Under the pieces are notes generated by a model. That model ran no database searches, was not told the origin of the DNA, and saw only the letters and a program-made list of their open reading frames with translations. DNA of 64,000 bases from Agromyces bauzanensis (lineage in GTDB: Bacteria; Actinomycetota; Actinomycetes; Actinomycetales; Microbacteriaceae). The stretch lies in contig NZ_BMMD01000008.1 in the NCBI RefSeq assembly GCF_014645655.1, positions 96,171 to 160,170 on the forward strand, read 5' to 3'. Positions 28,122 to 36,005 of the stretch are shown in pieces. The first letter of the stretch is position 1, and the number at the start of each line of letters is the position of its first letter. A program made the translations under genes and the position numbers.

Positions 28122-29129
28122 TCAGACGAGCACTGCGTCACGCGCGGCGAACGGTTCGATGCGTGAGATCTCGTCGTCGGTGAGAGCCGGCGCGTCGAGG
28201 GCGGCGACGTTCTGCTCGAGCTGGGCGACGCTCGAGGCGCCGATGAGCGCACTCACGACGAGCGGCTCGCGCAGCACCCACGAGAGGGCGAGCTGGGCGA
28301 TCGTCTGCCCGCGCTCCTTCGCGATCGCGTCGAGGCCGCGCACGCGCTCGAGGTAGTCGGGGCTGATGCGATCCGCCGAGAGGAACCGGCTGGTCGCCGC
28401 ACGCGAATCCGCGGGCACGTCGCCCGAGAGGTAGCGATCGGTGAGCAGGCCCTGCGCGAGCGGCGAGAAGACGATGCTCGCCGCGCCGGCCTCCTCGAGC
28501 ACCGGGAACAGGCCGTCCTCGATGTGGCGGTCGAACATCGAGTAGCGCGGCTGGTGGATCGTGAGCGGCAGGCCCTCGGCCTCGAGCGCCGCAGCGGCCG
28601 CGCGGGTCTGCTGGGGGTCGTAGTTGGAGATGCCGACGTAGCGCGCCTTGCCCTGGCGCACCGCGTGCGCGAGCGCGCCCATGGTCTCCTCGACGGGCGT
28701 CTCGGGGTCGGGTCGGTGCGAGTAGAAGACGTCCACGTAGTCGAGTCCGAGCCGGCCGAGGCTCTGGTCGAGCGAGGCGAGCAGGTGCTTGCGCGACCCG
28801 AAGTCTCCGTACGGGCCGGACCACATCCCGTACCCGGCCTTCGACGAGATGATGAGCTCGTCGCGGTACGGCGCGAGGTCGGCGGCGAGCAGCCGGCCGA
28901 AGTTCTCCTCGGCGCTTCCGGCGGGCGGGCCGTAGTTGTTCGCAAGGTCGAAGTGCGTGACGCCGAGGTCGAATGCTCGCCGTACGATCGCGCGCTGCGT
29001 GTCGAGCGGGCGCCCGTGCCCGAAGTTGTGCCAGAGGCCGAGCGCGAGCGCCGGGAGCTTCAGGCCACTGCGTCCGACCCGGTTGAAGCGCATGCGGTCA
29101 TAGCGATCCTGAGAGGCGACGAAGGTCAT
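28122..29129 (-). CDS. Aldo/keto reductase, YghZ-type
   Basis: The 335-residue NADPH-dependent reductase belongs to the AKR14/YghZ group, which reduces glyceraldehyde-3-phosphate-like and other aldehydes and also resembles potassium-channel beta subunits. Visible are GLKLPALALGLWHNFG, the active-site region THFDLANNYGPPAGSAEENFG (Asp and Tyr of the tetrad), the lysine in IISSKAGYGMW and the histidine in VFYSHRPDPETP. A leaderless promoter overlaps that of msrA on the other strand. Detoxifying aldehydes next to a methionine sulfoxide reductase suggests a shared stress role, by inference. Confidence 0.9.
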   Translation of the reverse strand: MTFVASQDRYDRMRFNRVGRSGLKLPALALGLWHNFGHGRPLDTQRAIVRRAFDLGVTHFDLANNYGPPAGSAEENFGRLLAADLAPYRDELIISSKAGYGMWSGPYGDFGSRKHLLASLDQSLGRLGLDYVDVFYSHRPDPETPVEETMGALAHAVRQGKARYVGISNYDPQQTRAAAAALEAEGLPLTIHQPRYSMFDRHIEDGLFPVLEEAGAASIVFSPLAQGLLTDRYLSGDVPADSRAATSRFLSADRISPDYLERVRGLDAIAKERGQTIAQLALSWVLREPLVVSALIGASSVAQLEQNVAALDAPALTDDEISRIEPFAARDAVLV

Positions 29130-29134
29130 GCGGC

Positions 29135-29141
29135 TACTCTA
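29135..29141. promoter_or_regulatory. Overlapping divergent -10 boxes, aldo/keto reductase / msrA
   Basis: The seven bases TACTCTA contain TACTCT on the plus strand (29135-29140) and TAGAGT on the minus strand (29141-29136). Each ends 6 nt from a start codon: msrA ATG 29147 forward and reductase ATG 29129 backward. The whole intergenic space is 17 bases, so both mRNAs are predicted leaderless and the promoters should compete. Confidence 0.65.
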
Positions 29142-29146
29142 TGGCG

Positions 29147-29671
29147 ATGGAAAGCTACGTTCTGGCCGGCGGCTGCTTCTGGTGCCTGGACGCCGTGTAT
29201 CGAACCCTCCGAGGGGTCGCCGACGTCGTCTCGGGCTACACGGGCGGGTCGGTGGCGAATCCGAGCTACGAGGCCGTCTGCACCGGCCTCACCGGCCACG
29301 CCGAGGCGGTTCGCGTCGACTTCGACCCCGACGTGATCCCGCGCGAGGTCATCCTCGACGTGTTCTTCACGCTGCACGATCCGACGCAGTTGAACCGCCA
29401 GGGCGCGGATGTCGGCACCCAGTACCGCTCGGCGATGTTCTACGCCGACGACGCGCAGCGCGAGGCCTTCGAGGCCGCTCGCGCTCGCGCGGCCGACTGG
29501 TGGCCGGGTGAGATCGTGACTGCGATCGATCCGCTCGGAGACTTCTTCCGCGCCGAGGAGTACCACCAGGACTTCTTCGCGAAGAATCCCGGCCAGGGGT
29601 ACTGCCTCGCGGTGGCGCTGCCGAAGGTGAACAAGATCCGGCGCTCGTACGCCGACTACGTGCTCGCCTGA
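29147..29671 (+). CDS. msrA: Peptide methionine sulfoxide reductase A
   Basis: MsrA reduces methionine-S-sulfoxide in proteins and free methionine. The 174-residue protein carries the catalytic motif GGCFWC near its N-terminus, GYTGG, the GHAEAVRVDFDP segment and DVGTQYRSAMFY, all diagnostic. A recycling cysteine lies in QGYCLAV near the C-terminus. I choose ATG 29147 over ATG 29141 because the -10 box TACTCT directly abuts the latter, leaving no room for a transcription start before it, while it is 6 nt from the former. Confidence 0.94.
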   Translation: MESYVLAGGCFWCLDAVYRTLRGVADVVSGYTGGSVANPSYEAVCTGLTGHAEAVRVDFDPDVIPREVILDVFFTLHDPTQLNRQGADVGTQYRSAMFYADDAQREAFEAARARAADWWPGEIVTAIDPLGDFFRAEEYHQDFFAKNPGQGYCLAVALPKVNKIRRSYADYVLA

Positions 29672-29767
29672 CGACTCGTCCTCGCCAACGGCCTCGTGGC
29701 GCGGATCGTGCACAGTGATGCACTCTGCCATCCGCTGCGCCACCCTCGCTCGGGATGCTGGTGCGAC

Positions 29768-29812
29768 GCGGCATCCGGGGCCTGGTCCGGCACGAGCAGC
29801 TCCGGATGCCGC
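29768..29812 (+). promoter_or_regulatory. Long stem-loop upstream of ssb
   Basis: GCGGCATCCGG (29768-29778) pairs perfectly with CCGGATGCCGC (29802-29812), an 11-bp stem with a 23-nt loop, ending 41 bases before the ssb start. It may terminate msrA transcripts or lie in the ssb leader. Confidence 0.45.
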
Positions 29813-29853
29813 GAGCCGCCGATCCGCGGCGGCGCACGAGCCGAGGAGTGGAA

Positions 29854-30375
29854 ATGACCGACAGCATCACCGTCACGGGCGTGGTGGGCACCGACCCCAG
29901 TCTGCACGTGACCACGCAAGGACTTGCGATCACCTCGTTCCGTCTCGCATCGACGAAGCGGTACTTCGACCGGGCCAAGGGCAGCTGGGAGGACGGCGAG
30001 ACCAACTGGTACACCGTCTCGACGTTCCGGCAGCTCGCGCACAACACACTGGCGTCCATCAAGAAGGGCGAACGGGTCGTGGTGCACGGCCGGCTGCGGC
30101 TCCGCGCGTGGGAGAACGGCGAGAAGTCCGGCACGGCCGTCGAGATCGAGGCCGACGCGATCGGCCACGACCTCACCTGGGGCACCACGGAGCTCACCAA
30201 GGTGCGCCTCGCGCGCGAGTCGTCGGGGAGCGAGGGCCAGCCGGCGCGCGACGGCGACCTGGTGAGCCACGAGGGCAACGGTGCGGCCGGCATCGGCGAC
30301 TGGCCCGGCGTCGACTCGACGACTGCCCAGGAGGGGGCCGACCTCGAAGAGGCGAGGCTCGAGGTCGTCCTCTGA
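29854..30375 (+). CDS. Single-stranded DNA-binding protein (SSB-type, short divergent form)
   Basis: The 173-residue protein has an N-terminal OB fold: ITVTGVVGTDPSLHVTTQG, FRLASTKRYFDR, NWYTVSTFRQLAHNTLASIKKGERVVVHGRLRLRAW is the typical SSB core read in order. The C-terminal 60 residues are acidic and lack the DDDIPF-like tip that recruits partners to the main SSB, so this is probably a second, accessory SSB rather than the essential copy. ATG 29854 follows CGAGGAGTG. The lipoprotein gene behind it is separated by a hairpin. Confidence 0.85.
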   Translation: MTDSITVTGVVGTDPSLHVTTQGLAITSFRLASTKRYFDRAKGSWEDGETNWYTVSTFRQLAHNTLASIKKGERVVVHGRLRLRAWENGEKSGTAVEIEADAIGHDLTWGTTELTKVRLARESSGSEGQPARDGDLVSHEGNGAAGIGDWPGVDSTTAQEGADLEEARLEVVL

Positions 30376-30383
30376 TCGGACCG

Positions 30384-30403
30384 CGGGTCGACCGCCCGAC
30401 CCG
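30384..30403 (+). terminator. Hairpin after ssb
   Basis: CGGGTCG (30384-30390) pairs with CGACCCG (30397-30403) over a 6-nt loop, nine bases after the stop codon. There is no U-tract. Confidence 0.4.
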
Positions 30404-30460
30404 GCCTGCGCTGCGGCATGGACTCGCCTCGGGCGGTCGCCACCCGCCGAAAGGGGAGTG

Positions 30461-30973
30461 ATGACCAGCCGTCTCGGCAGCACCGCGGTCCTGGCGCTCG
30501 CCGGCGCCGCGATCGGCTTCGGCACCGCCGGATGCACCGCCACATCGCCGGTTCCCACCCGCCATCCCGAGCTCACGGCGTCCGCATCGCCGTCCTCGGC
30601 GCCGGCGTCGGGGTCGGCCACGCCCGCACCGAGCGCACCGCCGATCCTGCGACCCACGCTGTCGGCCGAGGAGAGCCTCGCCTACTTCTCCGCCGTGAAC
30701 CTGGCCGTGGTGGCGGCGAGCTCCTCGGCCGGCGGACGCGACTTCATCGACGCGCGCGTGGCCGCCGGCTTCGACAAGTCCCAGATGCAGGTCACGCACG
30801 ATCGCACGACCGTCGCCCTGCAGCCCGACTCCGTGCAGTTCGCCGTATTCTTCCAGGGCGAGTGCCTGATCGGGCAGCACGGTTCCGGCTCCGACGGATA
30901 CCAGAGCGCGGTCCGGCCGCCGCTCGGAACGGGTGGATACCTCATCGGCCAGACGCGGCCCATCGACAGCTAG
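30461..30973 (+). CDS. Predicted lipoprotein
   Basis: The 170-residue protein has a signal peptide with lipobox (LALAGAAIGFGTAGC; C25), so it should be lipid-anchored outside the cell. A Ser/Ala/Pro linker to about residue 62 is followed by a compact domain with ESLAYFSAVNLAVVAA and QFAVFFQGECLIGQHG, resembling the small DUF6993-type lipoproteins of Microbacteriaceae; that family name is a tentative recollection. The conserved cysteine in GECLIGQ stands out. ATG 30461 has AAGGGGAG just upstream. Confidence 0.75.
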   Translation: MTSRLGSTAVLALAGAAIGFGTAGCTATSPVPTRHPELTASASPSSAPASGSATPAPSAPPILRPTLSAEESLAYFSAVNLAVVAASSSAGGRDFIDARVAAGFDKSQMQVTHDRTTVALQPDSVQFAVFFQGECLIGQHGSGSDGYQSAVRPPLGTGGYLIGQTRPIDS

Positions 30974-31026
30974 GGCGTGCCGCGTGGTGAGGCGCCCGGC
31001 GGTGAGGGAGGCATCCGGGACGCCCA

Positions 31027-31032
31027 TAGACT
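31027..31032 (+). promoter_or_regulatory. -10 box of ettA
   Basis: TAGACT ends 9 nt before the ATG at 31042; a leader of at most a few bases is predicted. Confidence 0.5.
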
Positions 31033-31041
31033 GGTACGGAT

Positions 31042-32724
31042 ATGGCTGACTACATTTACTCGATGGTCCGCGCCCGCAAGGCGGTCGGCGACAAGGTCAT
31101 TCTCGACGACGTGACGATGGCGTTCCTCCCCGGCGCGAAGATCGGCGTCGTCGGCCCGAACGGCGCCGGAAAGTCGACGATCCTGAAGATCATGGCCGGC
31201 CTCGACCAGCCGTCCAACGGCGATGCCAGACTCACGCCCGGATACTCGGTCGGTATCCTCATGCAGGAGCCCGAGCTCGACGAGACGAAGACGGTGCTCG
31301 AGAACGTGCAGGAGGGTGTCGGCCCGATCAAGGCGAAGGTCGACCGGTTCAACGAGATCTCGTTGGCCATGGCCGAGCCCGACGCCGACTTCGATGCGCT
31401 CCTCGCCGAGATGGGCAGCCTCCAGGAGGACATCGACGCGGCCGACGCGTGGGATCTCGACTCCCAGGTCGAGCAGGCCATGGACGCCCTGCGCTGCCCG
31501 CCCGGCGACGAGAAGGTGTCGGTGCTCTCGGGCGGTGAGAAGCGTCGCGTCGCGCTCTGCAAGCTGCTGCTCCAGAAGCCCGACCTGCTCCTGCTCGACG
31601 AGCCCACCAACCACCTCGATGCCGAGAGCGTGCTGTGGCTCGAACAGCACCTCGCCAAGTACCACGGCGCCGTGCTCGCCGTGACCCACGACCGGTACTT
31701 CCTCGACCACGTCGCGGAGTGGATCTGCGAGGTGGACCGAGGTCGCCTCTACCCATACGAGGGCAACTACTCGACCTACCTCGAGAAGAAGCAGGAGCGG
31801 CTCACCGTTCAGGGCAGGAAGGACGCCAAGCTCGCCAAGCGACTCGCCGACGAGCTCGACTGGGTGCGGTCCAACGCGAAGGGGCGTCAGGCCAAGTCGA
31901 AGGCCCGCCTCGCGCGGTACGAGGAGATGGCCGCCGAGGCCGAGCGTACGAGGAAGCTCGACTTCGAGGAGATCCAGATCCCGCCCGGGCCTCGACTCGG
32001 CAACGTCGTGCTCGAGGCGAAGAAGCTCGAGAAGGGGTTCGGCGACCGCACGCTCATCGACGGCCTCAGCTTCACGCTGCCTCGCAACGGCATCGTCGGC
32101 ATCATCGGGCCGAACGGCGTCGGGAAGACCACGCTCTTCAAGACGATCGTCGGCATGGAGCCGCTCGACGACGGCGACCTGAAGATCGGCGAGACCGTGA
32201 AGATCTCGTACGTCGACCAGTCCCGCGGCGGCATCGACCCCAAGAAGACGCTGTGGGAGGTCGTGTCCGACGGGCTCGACTACATCCAGGTCGGCAGGAC
32301 CGAGGTGCCGAGCCGCGCCTACGTGTCCACGTTCGGCTTCAAGGGTCCCGACCAGCAGAAGCCCGCCGGCGTGCTCTCCGGCGGCGAGCGCAACCGGCTC
32401 AACCTCGCGCTCACCCTCAAGCAGGGCGGCAACCTGCTGCTCCTCGACGAGCCGACCAACGACCTCGATGTGGAGACACTCTCGAGCCTCGAGAACGCGC
32501 TCCTCGAGTTCCCCGGTTGCGCCGTGGTCATCACGCACGACCGGTGGTTCCTCGACCGCATCGCGACGCACATCCTCGCCTACGAGGGCACCGACGAGAA
32601 CCCGTCGTACTGGCACTGGTTCGAGGGCAACTTCGAGGCGTACGAGGCGAACAAGATCGAGCGTCTCGGTCCCGAGGCGGCGAAGCCGCATCGTTCCGCG
32701 TACCGCAAGCTCACGAGGGACTGA
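31042..32724 (+). CDS. ettA: Energy-dependent translational throttle protein EttA (ABC-F)
   Basis: EttA is a soluble ABC-F ATPase that binds the ribosomal E site and regulates the first steps of elongation with the energy state. The 560-residue protein has two ATPase domains with GPNGAGKST (about 36) and GPNGVGKTT (about 356), signatures LSGGEKRRVALC and LSGGERNRLNLA, and a charged linker between them (about 250-310). The start MADYIYSMVRARKAVGDK and the end YRKLTRD match EttA rather than drug-resistance ABC-F proteins. The thioesterase gene starts one base after its stop, so the two are probably cotranscribed. Confidence 0.94.
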   Translation: MADYIYSMVRARKAVGDKVILDDVTMAFLPGAKIGVVGPNGAGKSTILKIMAGLDQPSNGDARLTPGYSVGILMQEPELDETKTVLENVQEGVGPIKAKVDRFNEISLAMAEPDADFDALLAEMGSLQEDIDAADAWDLDSQVEQAMDALRCPPGDEKVSVLSGGEKRRVALCKLLLQKPDLLLLDEPTNHLDAESVLWLEQHLAKYHGAVLAVTHDRYFLDHVAEWICEVDRGRLYPYEGNYSTYLEKKQERLTVQGRKDAKLAKRLADELDWVRSNAKGRQAKSKARLARYEEMAAEAERTRKLDFEEIQIPPGPRLGNVVLEAKKLEKGFGDRTLIDGLSFTLPRNGIVGIIGPNGVGKTTLFKTIVGMEPLDDGDLKIGETVKISYVDQSRGGIDPKKTLWEVVSDGLDYIQVGRTEVPSRAYVSTFGFKGPDQQKPAGVLSGGERNRLNLALTLKQGGNLLLLDEPTNDLDVETLSSLENALLEFPGCAVVITHDRWFLDRIATHILAYEGTDENPSYWHWFEGNFEAYEANKIERLGPEAAKPHRSAYRKLTRD

Positions 32725-32725
32725 C

Positions 32726-33202
32726 ATGCGCCTGCACGTGCCAACGCCGCTTCGGTGGTCCGACCTCGACGCCTACGGTCACGTGAACAACGCCCGGATG
32801 CTGAGCCTCCTCGAGGAGGCTCGCATCCAGGCGTTCTGGGCCAGCGACGACACGTCGGAGCATGCGGTCGGCGCCACGACCGCCGTGATCGATGCGACGT
32901 CGGGCTCCGACACCATCACGCTGATCGCACGGCAGGAGATCGAGTACCTCGCGCCGATCCCGTACCATCGTCAGCCGCTCGACATCGAGCTGTGGATCGG
33001 CCGCATGGGCGGGGCCAGCCTCGACGTCTGCTACGAGGTGTTCTCGCCGGCCGGCGTCGAACCGCGCACCCTGTACACGCGCGCGACCACGACCATCGTG
33101 CTGGTCGACGCGGCATCCGAGCGCCCGCGCCGCATCAGCGACGCCGAGCGGGCCGCGTGGGAGCCGTACCTCGGCGAGCGGCTCGCCTTCCGCCGGCGCT
33201 GA
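32726..33202 (+). CDS. Acyl-CoA thioesterase, hot-dog fold (4HBT/YbgC-like)
   Basis: The 158-residue protein has the 4HBT motif RWSDLDAYGHVNNARMLSLLEEAR at the N-terminus; the Asp and the His-Val-Asn-Asn stretch form the thioester-cleaving site. It fits single-domain thioesterases that act on acyl-CoA or acyl-ACP in the cytoplasm; chain preference cannot be read. It is in tight tandem with ettA and converges with the membrane protein gene behind it. Confidence 0.88.
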   Translation: MRLHVPTPLRWSDLDAYGHVNNARMLSLLEEARIQAFWASDDTSEHAVGATTAVIDATSGSDTITLIARQEIEYLAPIPYHRQPLDIELWIGRMGGASLDVCYEVFSPAGVEPRTLYTRATTTIVLVDAASERPRRISDAERAAWEPYLGERLAFRRR

Positions 33203-33211
33203 CGCGCCCGC

Positions 33212-33736
33212 TCAGCGCTCCAGGGGCTCGTCGCTGAAGGAACCCTCCCAGACCGCCCGGCTGCCCGCCTCGCCGATCTGCACGAGCGTCCAGGTCGTGC
33301 CCGCGGCGACGCCGAGCGCGGCGAGCGTGAGCACCATGCCCACGACGATGCGCACCGCGCGGCCTGGGCGTGCGGTGGCGCCGGCCCCCGCGTCGCGTCG
33401 CGCCGCGACGAGCTCGACGACCGCCCAGGCGGCGATCACGACGGCCAGCACGACGATCCCGTAGAGCCACGGCACGATGTCCTCGCCCTGCGCCGTGTGC
33501 TCCTGGATGAGCGGTGCCGGCGGCACGCGCTGCTCGAGCCACTTGCCGGCCTCGATCGTGACGAGTCCGAGCGGGAGCAGGAGCGCCGCCGCAGTGAACG
33601 CCGGAATCCAGAGGATGCGGCGGGCAGCGGGCCACCCCGCGACGAGGACGAGCGCCAGGGTCACGAGGGGCGTGAGGACGAGCACTGCGTGCACGAGGAG
33701 GACGTGCAGCGGCAGGCCGGCGAACGTGTAGTCCAT
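33212..33736 (-). CDS. DUF2231-like membrane protein
   Basis: The 174-residue protein has four predicted membrane helices. It starts MDYTFAGLPLHVLLVHAVLVLTP, whose GLPLHxxLVH pattern is typical of DUF2231; histidines in the first helix suggest haem or metal contact. Such proteins often sit next to Rieske or electron-transfer genes, and here a Rieske protein gene lies immediately upstream on the same strand with a 2-base gap. A joint role in membrane electron transfer is inferred. Confidence 0.8.
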   Translation of the reverse strand: MDYTFAGLPLHVLLVHAVLVLTPLVTLALVLVAGWPAARRILWIPAFTAAALLLPLGLVTIEAGKWLEQRVPPAPLIQEHTAQGEDIVPWLYGIVVLAVVIAAWAVVELVAARRDAGAGATARPGRAVRIVVGMVLTLAALGVAAGTTWTLVQIGEAGSRAVWEGSFSDEPLER

Positions 33737-33738
33737 CG

Positions 33739-34227
33739 TCAGGATGCCGCGACGATGCGGTCGCCCGAGATGGCGACGGGGATCTCGGCGAGCGCCTCGA
33801 GCGCGGGTCCCCGGATCACGTCGCCCGTCGCCGCGTCGAACCTCGACGCGTGGCACGGGCAGTGGAACTCGTCGCCCGCCGCCGCGACGACGCACTGCTG
33901 GTGGGTGCAGATCGCGCTGAACGCGACGACCTGGCCGGCGGTCGGCTGCGCGATGAGCGCCGGCTCACCGTTGATGGTCGCGTCGATGCTGCCGCCGACG
34001 GGGACGTCGGCGAGTGCCGCGATGTCGCCGCCGACGGCGGGCGCGTCGGGAGCGGCACCGGGACCGGTGCCAGGCTCGTCGGTGAGGGAGGGGGTGGGCG
34101 AACCGGGGGAATCCGTTCCGGACGGGGCATCCGTAGCACAGCCCGCCAGGGTCAGCGCGCCGCCCACGACGCCGACCGACCCGAGCGCCAGCATCGTGCG
34201 CCTCGTGAGGCCCGTGGGATCCGTCAC
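33739..34227 (-). CDS. Rieske [2Fe-2S] lipoprotein with Tat signal
   Basis: The 162-residue protein begins with a twin-arginine signal (LTRRTMLALGS) that also ends in a lipobox (LTLAGC), so it is exported folded and lipid-anchored. A Ser/Pro/Gly linker leads to the Rieske domain. The cluster ligands are CTHQQC and CPCHASRF, with the expected spacing. It lacks membrane helices of its own and is not the cytochrome bc1 subunit. It is encoded two bases upstream of the DUF2231-like membrane protein, a likely partner. GTG 34227 is the start. Confidence 0.9.
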   Translation of the reverse strand: MTDPTGLTRRTMLALGSVGVVGGALTLAGCATDAPSGTDSPGSPTPSLTDEPGTGPGAAPDAPAVGGDIAALADVPVGGSIDATINGEPALIAQPTAGQVVAFSAICTHQQCVVAAAGDEFHCPCHASRFDAATGDVIRGPALEALAEIPVAISGDRIVAAS

Positions 34228-34325
34228 ACCCTGAGCTCCTTCGTTCGCCTCGCTCGCGCCCCGTGCGCGTCCAGCCCCGTCCTGGAGGACGCCGAGCCGC
34301 GTGGGCGCGAACCCACAGAATTCAT

Positions 34326-35207
34326 TCAGTCGAATGCATCGACGTGGGGAACGCGGATCATGCCCTCCTGGGCGACGCTCGCCACGAGCACGCCGTCACG
34401 GGTGTAGATGCGCCCCAGAGAGAGCCCGCGGCCGCCGCTCGCCGAGGGCGACTCCTGCACGTACAGCAGCCACTCGTCGACCCGCGCGTCGCGGTGCCAC
34501 CACATCGCGTGGTCGAGGCTCGCGACCCTCAGGCCCGGGGTCGCCCACGCCACGCCGTGCGCCCGAAGCACCGGCTCGAGGATCGCGTAGTCGCTCGCGT
34601 AGGCGAGGGCCGCGCGGTGCTGCTTGGGGTCGTCGGGCAACCGCCCGAAGGCCTTCATCCATACGGCCTGCCGCGGTTCGCGGTCGCCGTCGGCGGACAG
34701 GTAGATCGCGGACGGGATGTGCCGCATGTCGAACGCGCGCTCGTTCGACATGTGGCGTGCGACGTCGTGATCGACCTCGCCGAGCACCTCGGCGGCGGTC
34801 GGCAGCCCTTCGGGATCGGGGATGCCGTCGGGCATGTCGACCTGGTGCTCGAGTCCGTCGTCGCCGTGCTGGAACGACGCGATGAGCGAGAGGATCGGCA
34901 CCCCGTTCTGGAAGGCGTGCGTGCGCCGCGTCGAGAACGAGCGCCCGTCGTAGAGCCGGTCGACCGAGAAGGTGATCGGATGCGTTACGTCGCCCGGGCG
35001 CAGGAAGTAGCCGTGCGCCGAGTGGATGGTGCGGTCGCTCGGCACCGTGTGCATCGCGGCGATGAGCGACTGGGCGAGCACCTGGCCGCCGAACACGCGA
35101 CCGTGGGGCATCCACTGCGACGGCCCCGTGAAGATGTCCTCGGTCGTGCGTGCACCAGTGTCGGTGAGGTGCAGGGTGCTGAGCAGGCCGTCGATGGGAC
35201 CGTTCAT
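34326..35207 (-). CDS. tesB: Acyl-CoA thioesterase II
   Basis: TesB hydrolyses medium- and long-chain acyl-CoAs. The 293-residue double hot-dog protein shows the family segments DIFTGPSQWMPHGRVFGGQVLAQSL (residues about 24-48), SAHGYFLRPGDVTHPI and SLDHAMWWH with RGLSLGRIYTRDG near the C-terminus. The catalytic Asp of the second domain lies in SLDHAMWWH, and the Thr/Gln partners are less clear. ATG 35207 follows GAGGAACG. It is divergent from the following hypothetical gene. Confidence 0.92.
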   Translation of the reverse strand: MNGPIDGLLSTLHLTDTGARTTEDIFTGPSQWMPHGRVFGGQVLAQSLIAAMHTVPSDRTIHSAHGYFLRPGDVTHPITFSVDRLYDGRSFSTRRTHAFQNGVPILSLIASFQHGDDGLEHQVDMPDGIPDPEGLPTAAEVLGEVDHDVARHMSNERAFDMRHIPSAIYLSADGDREPRQAVWMKAFGRLPDDPKQHRAALAYASDYAILEPVLRAHGVAWATPGLRVASLDHAMWWHRDARVDEWLLYVQESPSASGGRGLSLGRIYTRDGVLVASVAQEGMIRVPHVDAFD

Positions 35208-35300
35208 CGTTCCTCCGAGTCAGTGGGGCGAGGCCGCCCGACACCGGCGGAAGGGCGGTCCGCCGGGGCGGCGGCGCTCCCTTGGTAGTTTAGACAGTAG

Positions 35301-35981
35301 ATGGTTCAGCAATTCACGCTCGCGGACAGCCTTTCGCTCGGCGACCTGCACACCTACCTGCAGCGCGCCGGGCGCGTCGAGGACGGTTCCGTGCGGCTCG
35401 TGGCGGGCTCGGGCATCCTCGCGGTGTACACGGCGATCCTGTACCCGCGTGGCATCCTCGACGAGAGCCCAACCGTGCTGGGCCTGCGCACCTTCCAGTT
35501 GTGGGAGACCGACGACTTCGATGTCGTGGTGCCCATGCGCTCGGTCGTCGACCGGATCGTGCGGGCAAGGGGGCAACTCGGAGAGGACGACGAGTCGCGT
35601 CCGGTCACCATGACCCGGCCGCCCGAGGTGAACACCGTGACCTGGGCGGGCATCTCGCCGCCGCGCGGCGGATGGCGACCGCTCGGCGAGACGGACTCGG
35701 CGACCCTCGAGCGCGCGGCCCGCGGCGGCATCGAGGAGGTCGCCGCCGCGATCCCCGAGGGCACCGGCGAGCAGCTCGTGCAGCGCGTGCGCTCCGAGGT
35801 GTGGGGCCGCGGCATCGAGGGGCTCGAGTACGTGCCCGCGGGCGCCGCGTTCGCGGCCTTCAGCCTCGGCTTCCTCGGCGACGACCCCATCCGGCTCTTC
35901 GAGACAGGCCCCTGGACGCGGCTCTCGTCGAGACGCGGCCACGTGCTCGTGCGGCGGAAGCCCTGGACCCTCAAGGCGTAG
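35301..35981 (+). CDS. Conserved actinobacterial hypothetical protein
   Basis: The 226-residue soluble protein starts LADSLSLGDLHTYLQRAGRVEDGSVRL. It is rich in beta-strand and helical segments, with LGLRTFQLWETDDFDVVVPMRS and a conserved-looking end GPWTRLSSRRGHVLVRR. I know similar proteins in many Actinobacteria without function. Upstream, TAGTTT at 35286-35291 lies 9 nt from the ATG. It converges with the FAD dehydrogenase gene. Confidence 0.75.
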   Translation: MVQQFTLADSLSLGDLHTYLQRAGRVEDGSVRLVAGSGILAVYTAILYPRGILDESPTVLGLRTFQLWETDDFDVVVPMRSVVDRIVRARGQLGEDDESRPVTMTRPPEVNTVTWAGISPPRGGWRPLGETDSATLERAARGGIEEVAAAIPEGTGEQLVQRVRSEVWGRGIEGLEYVPAGAAFAAFSLGFLGDDPIRLFETGPWTRLSSRRGHVLVRRKPWTLKA

Positions 35982-36005
35982 TCGCCCCGGCGTCGCCCGC
36001 CGCCG

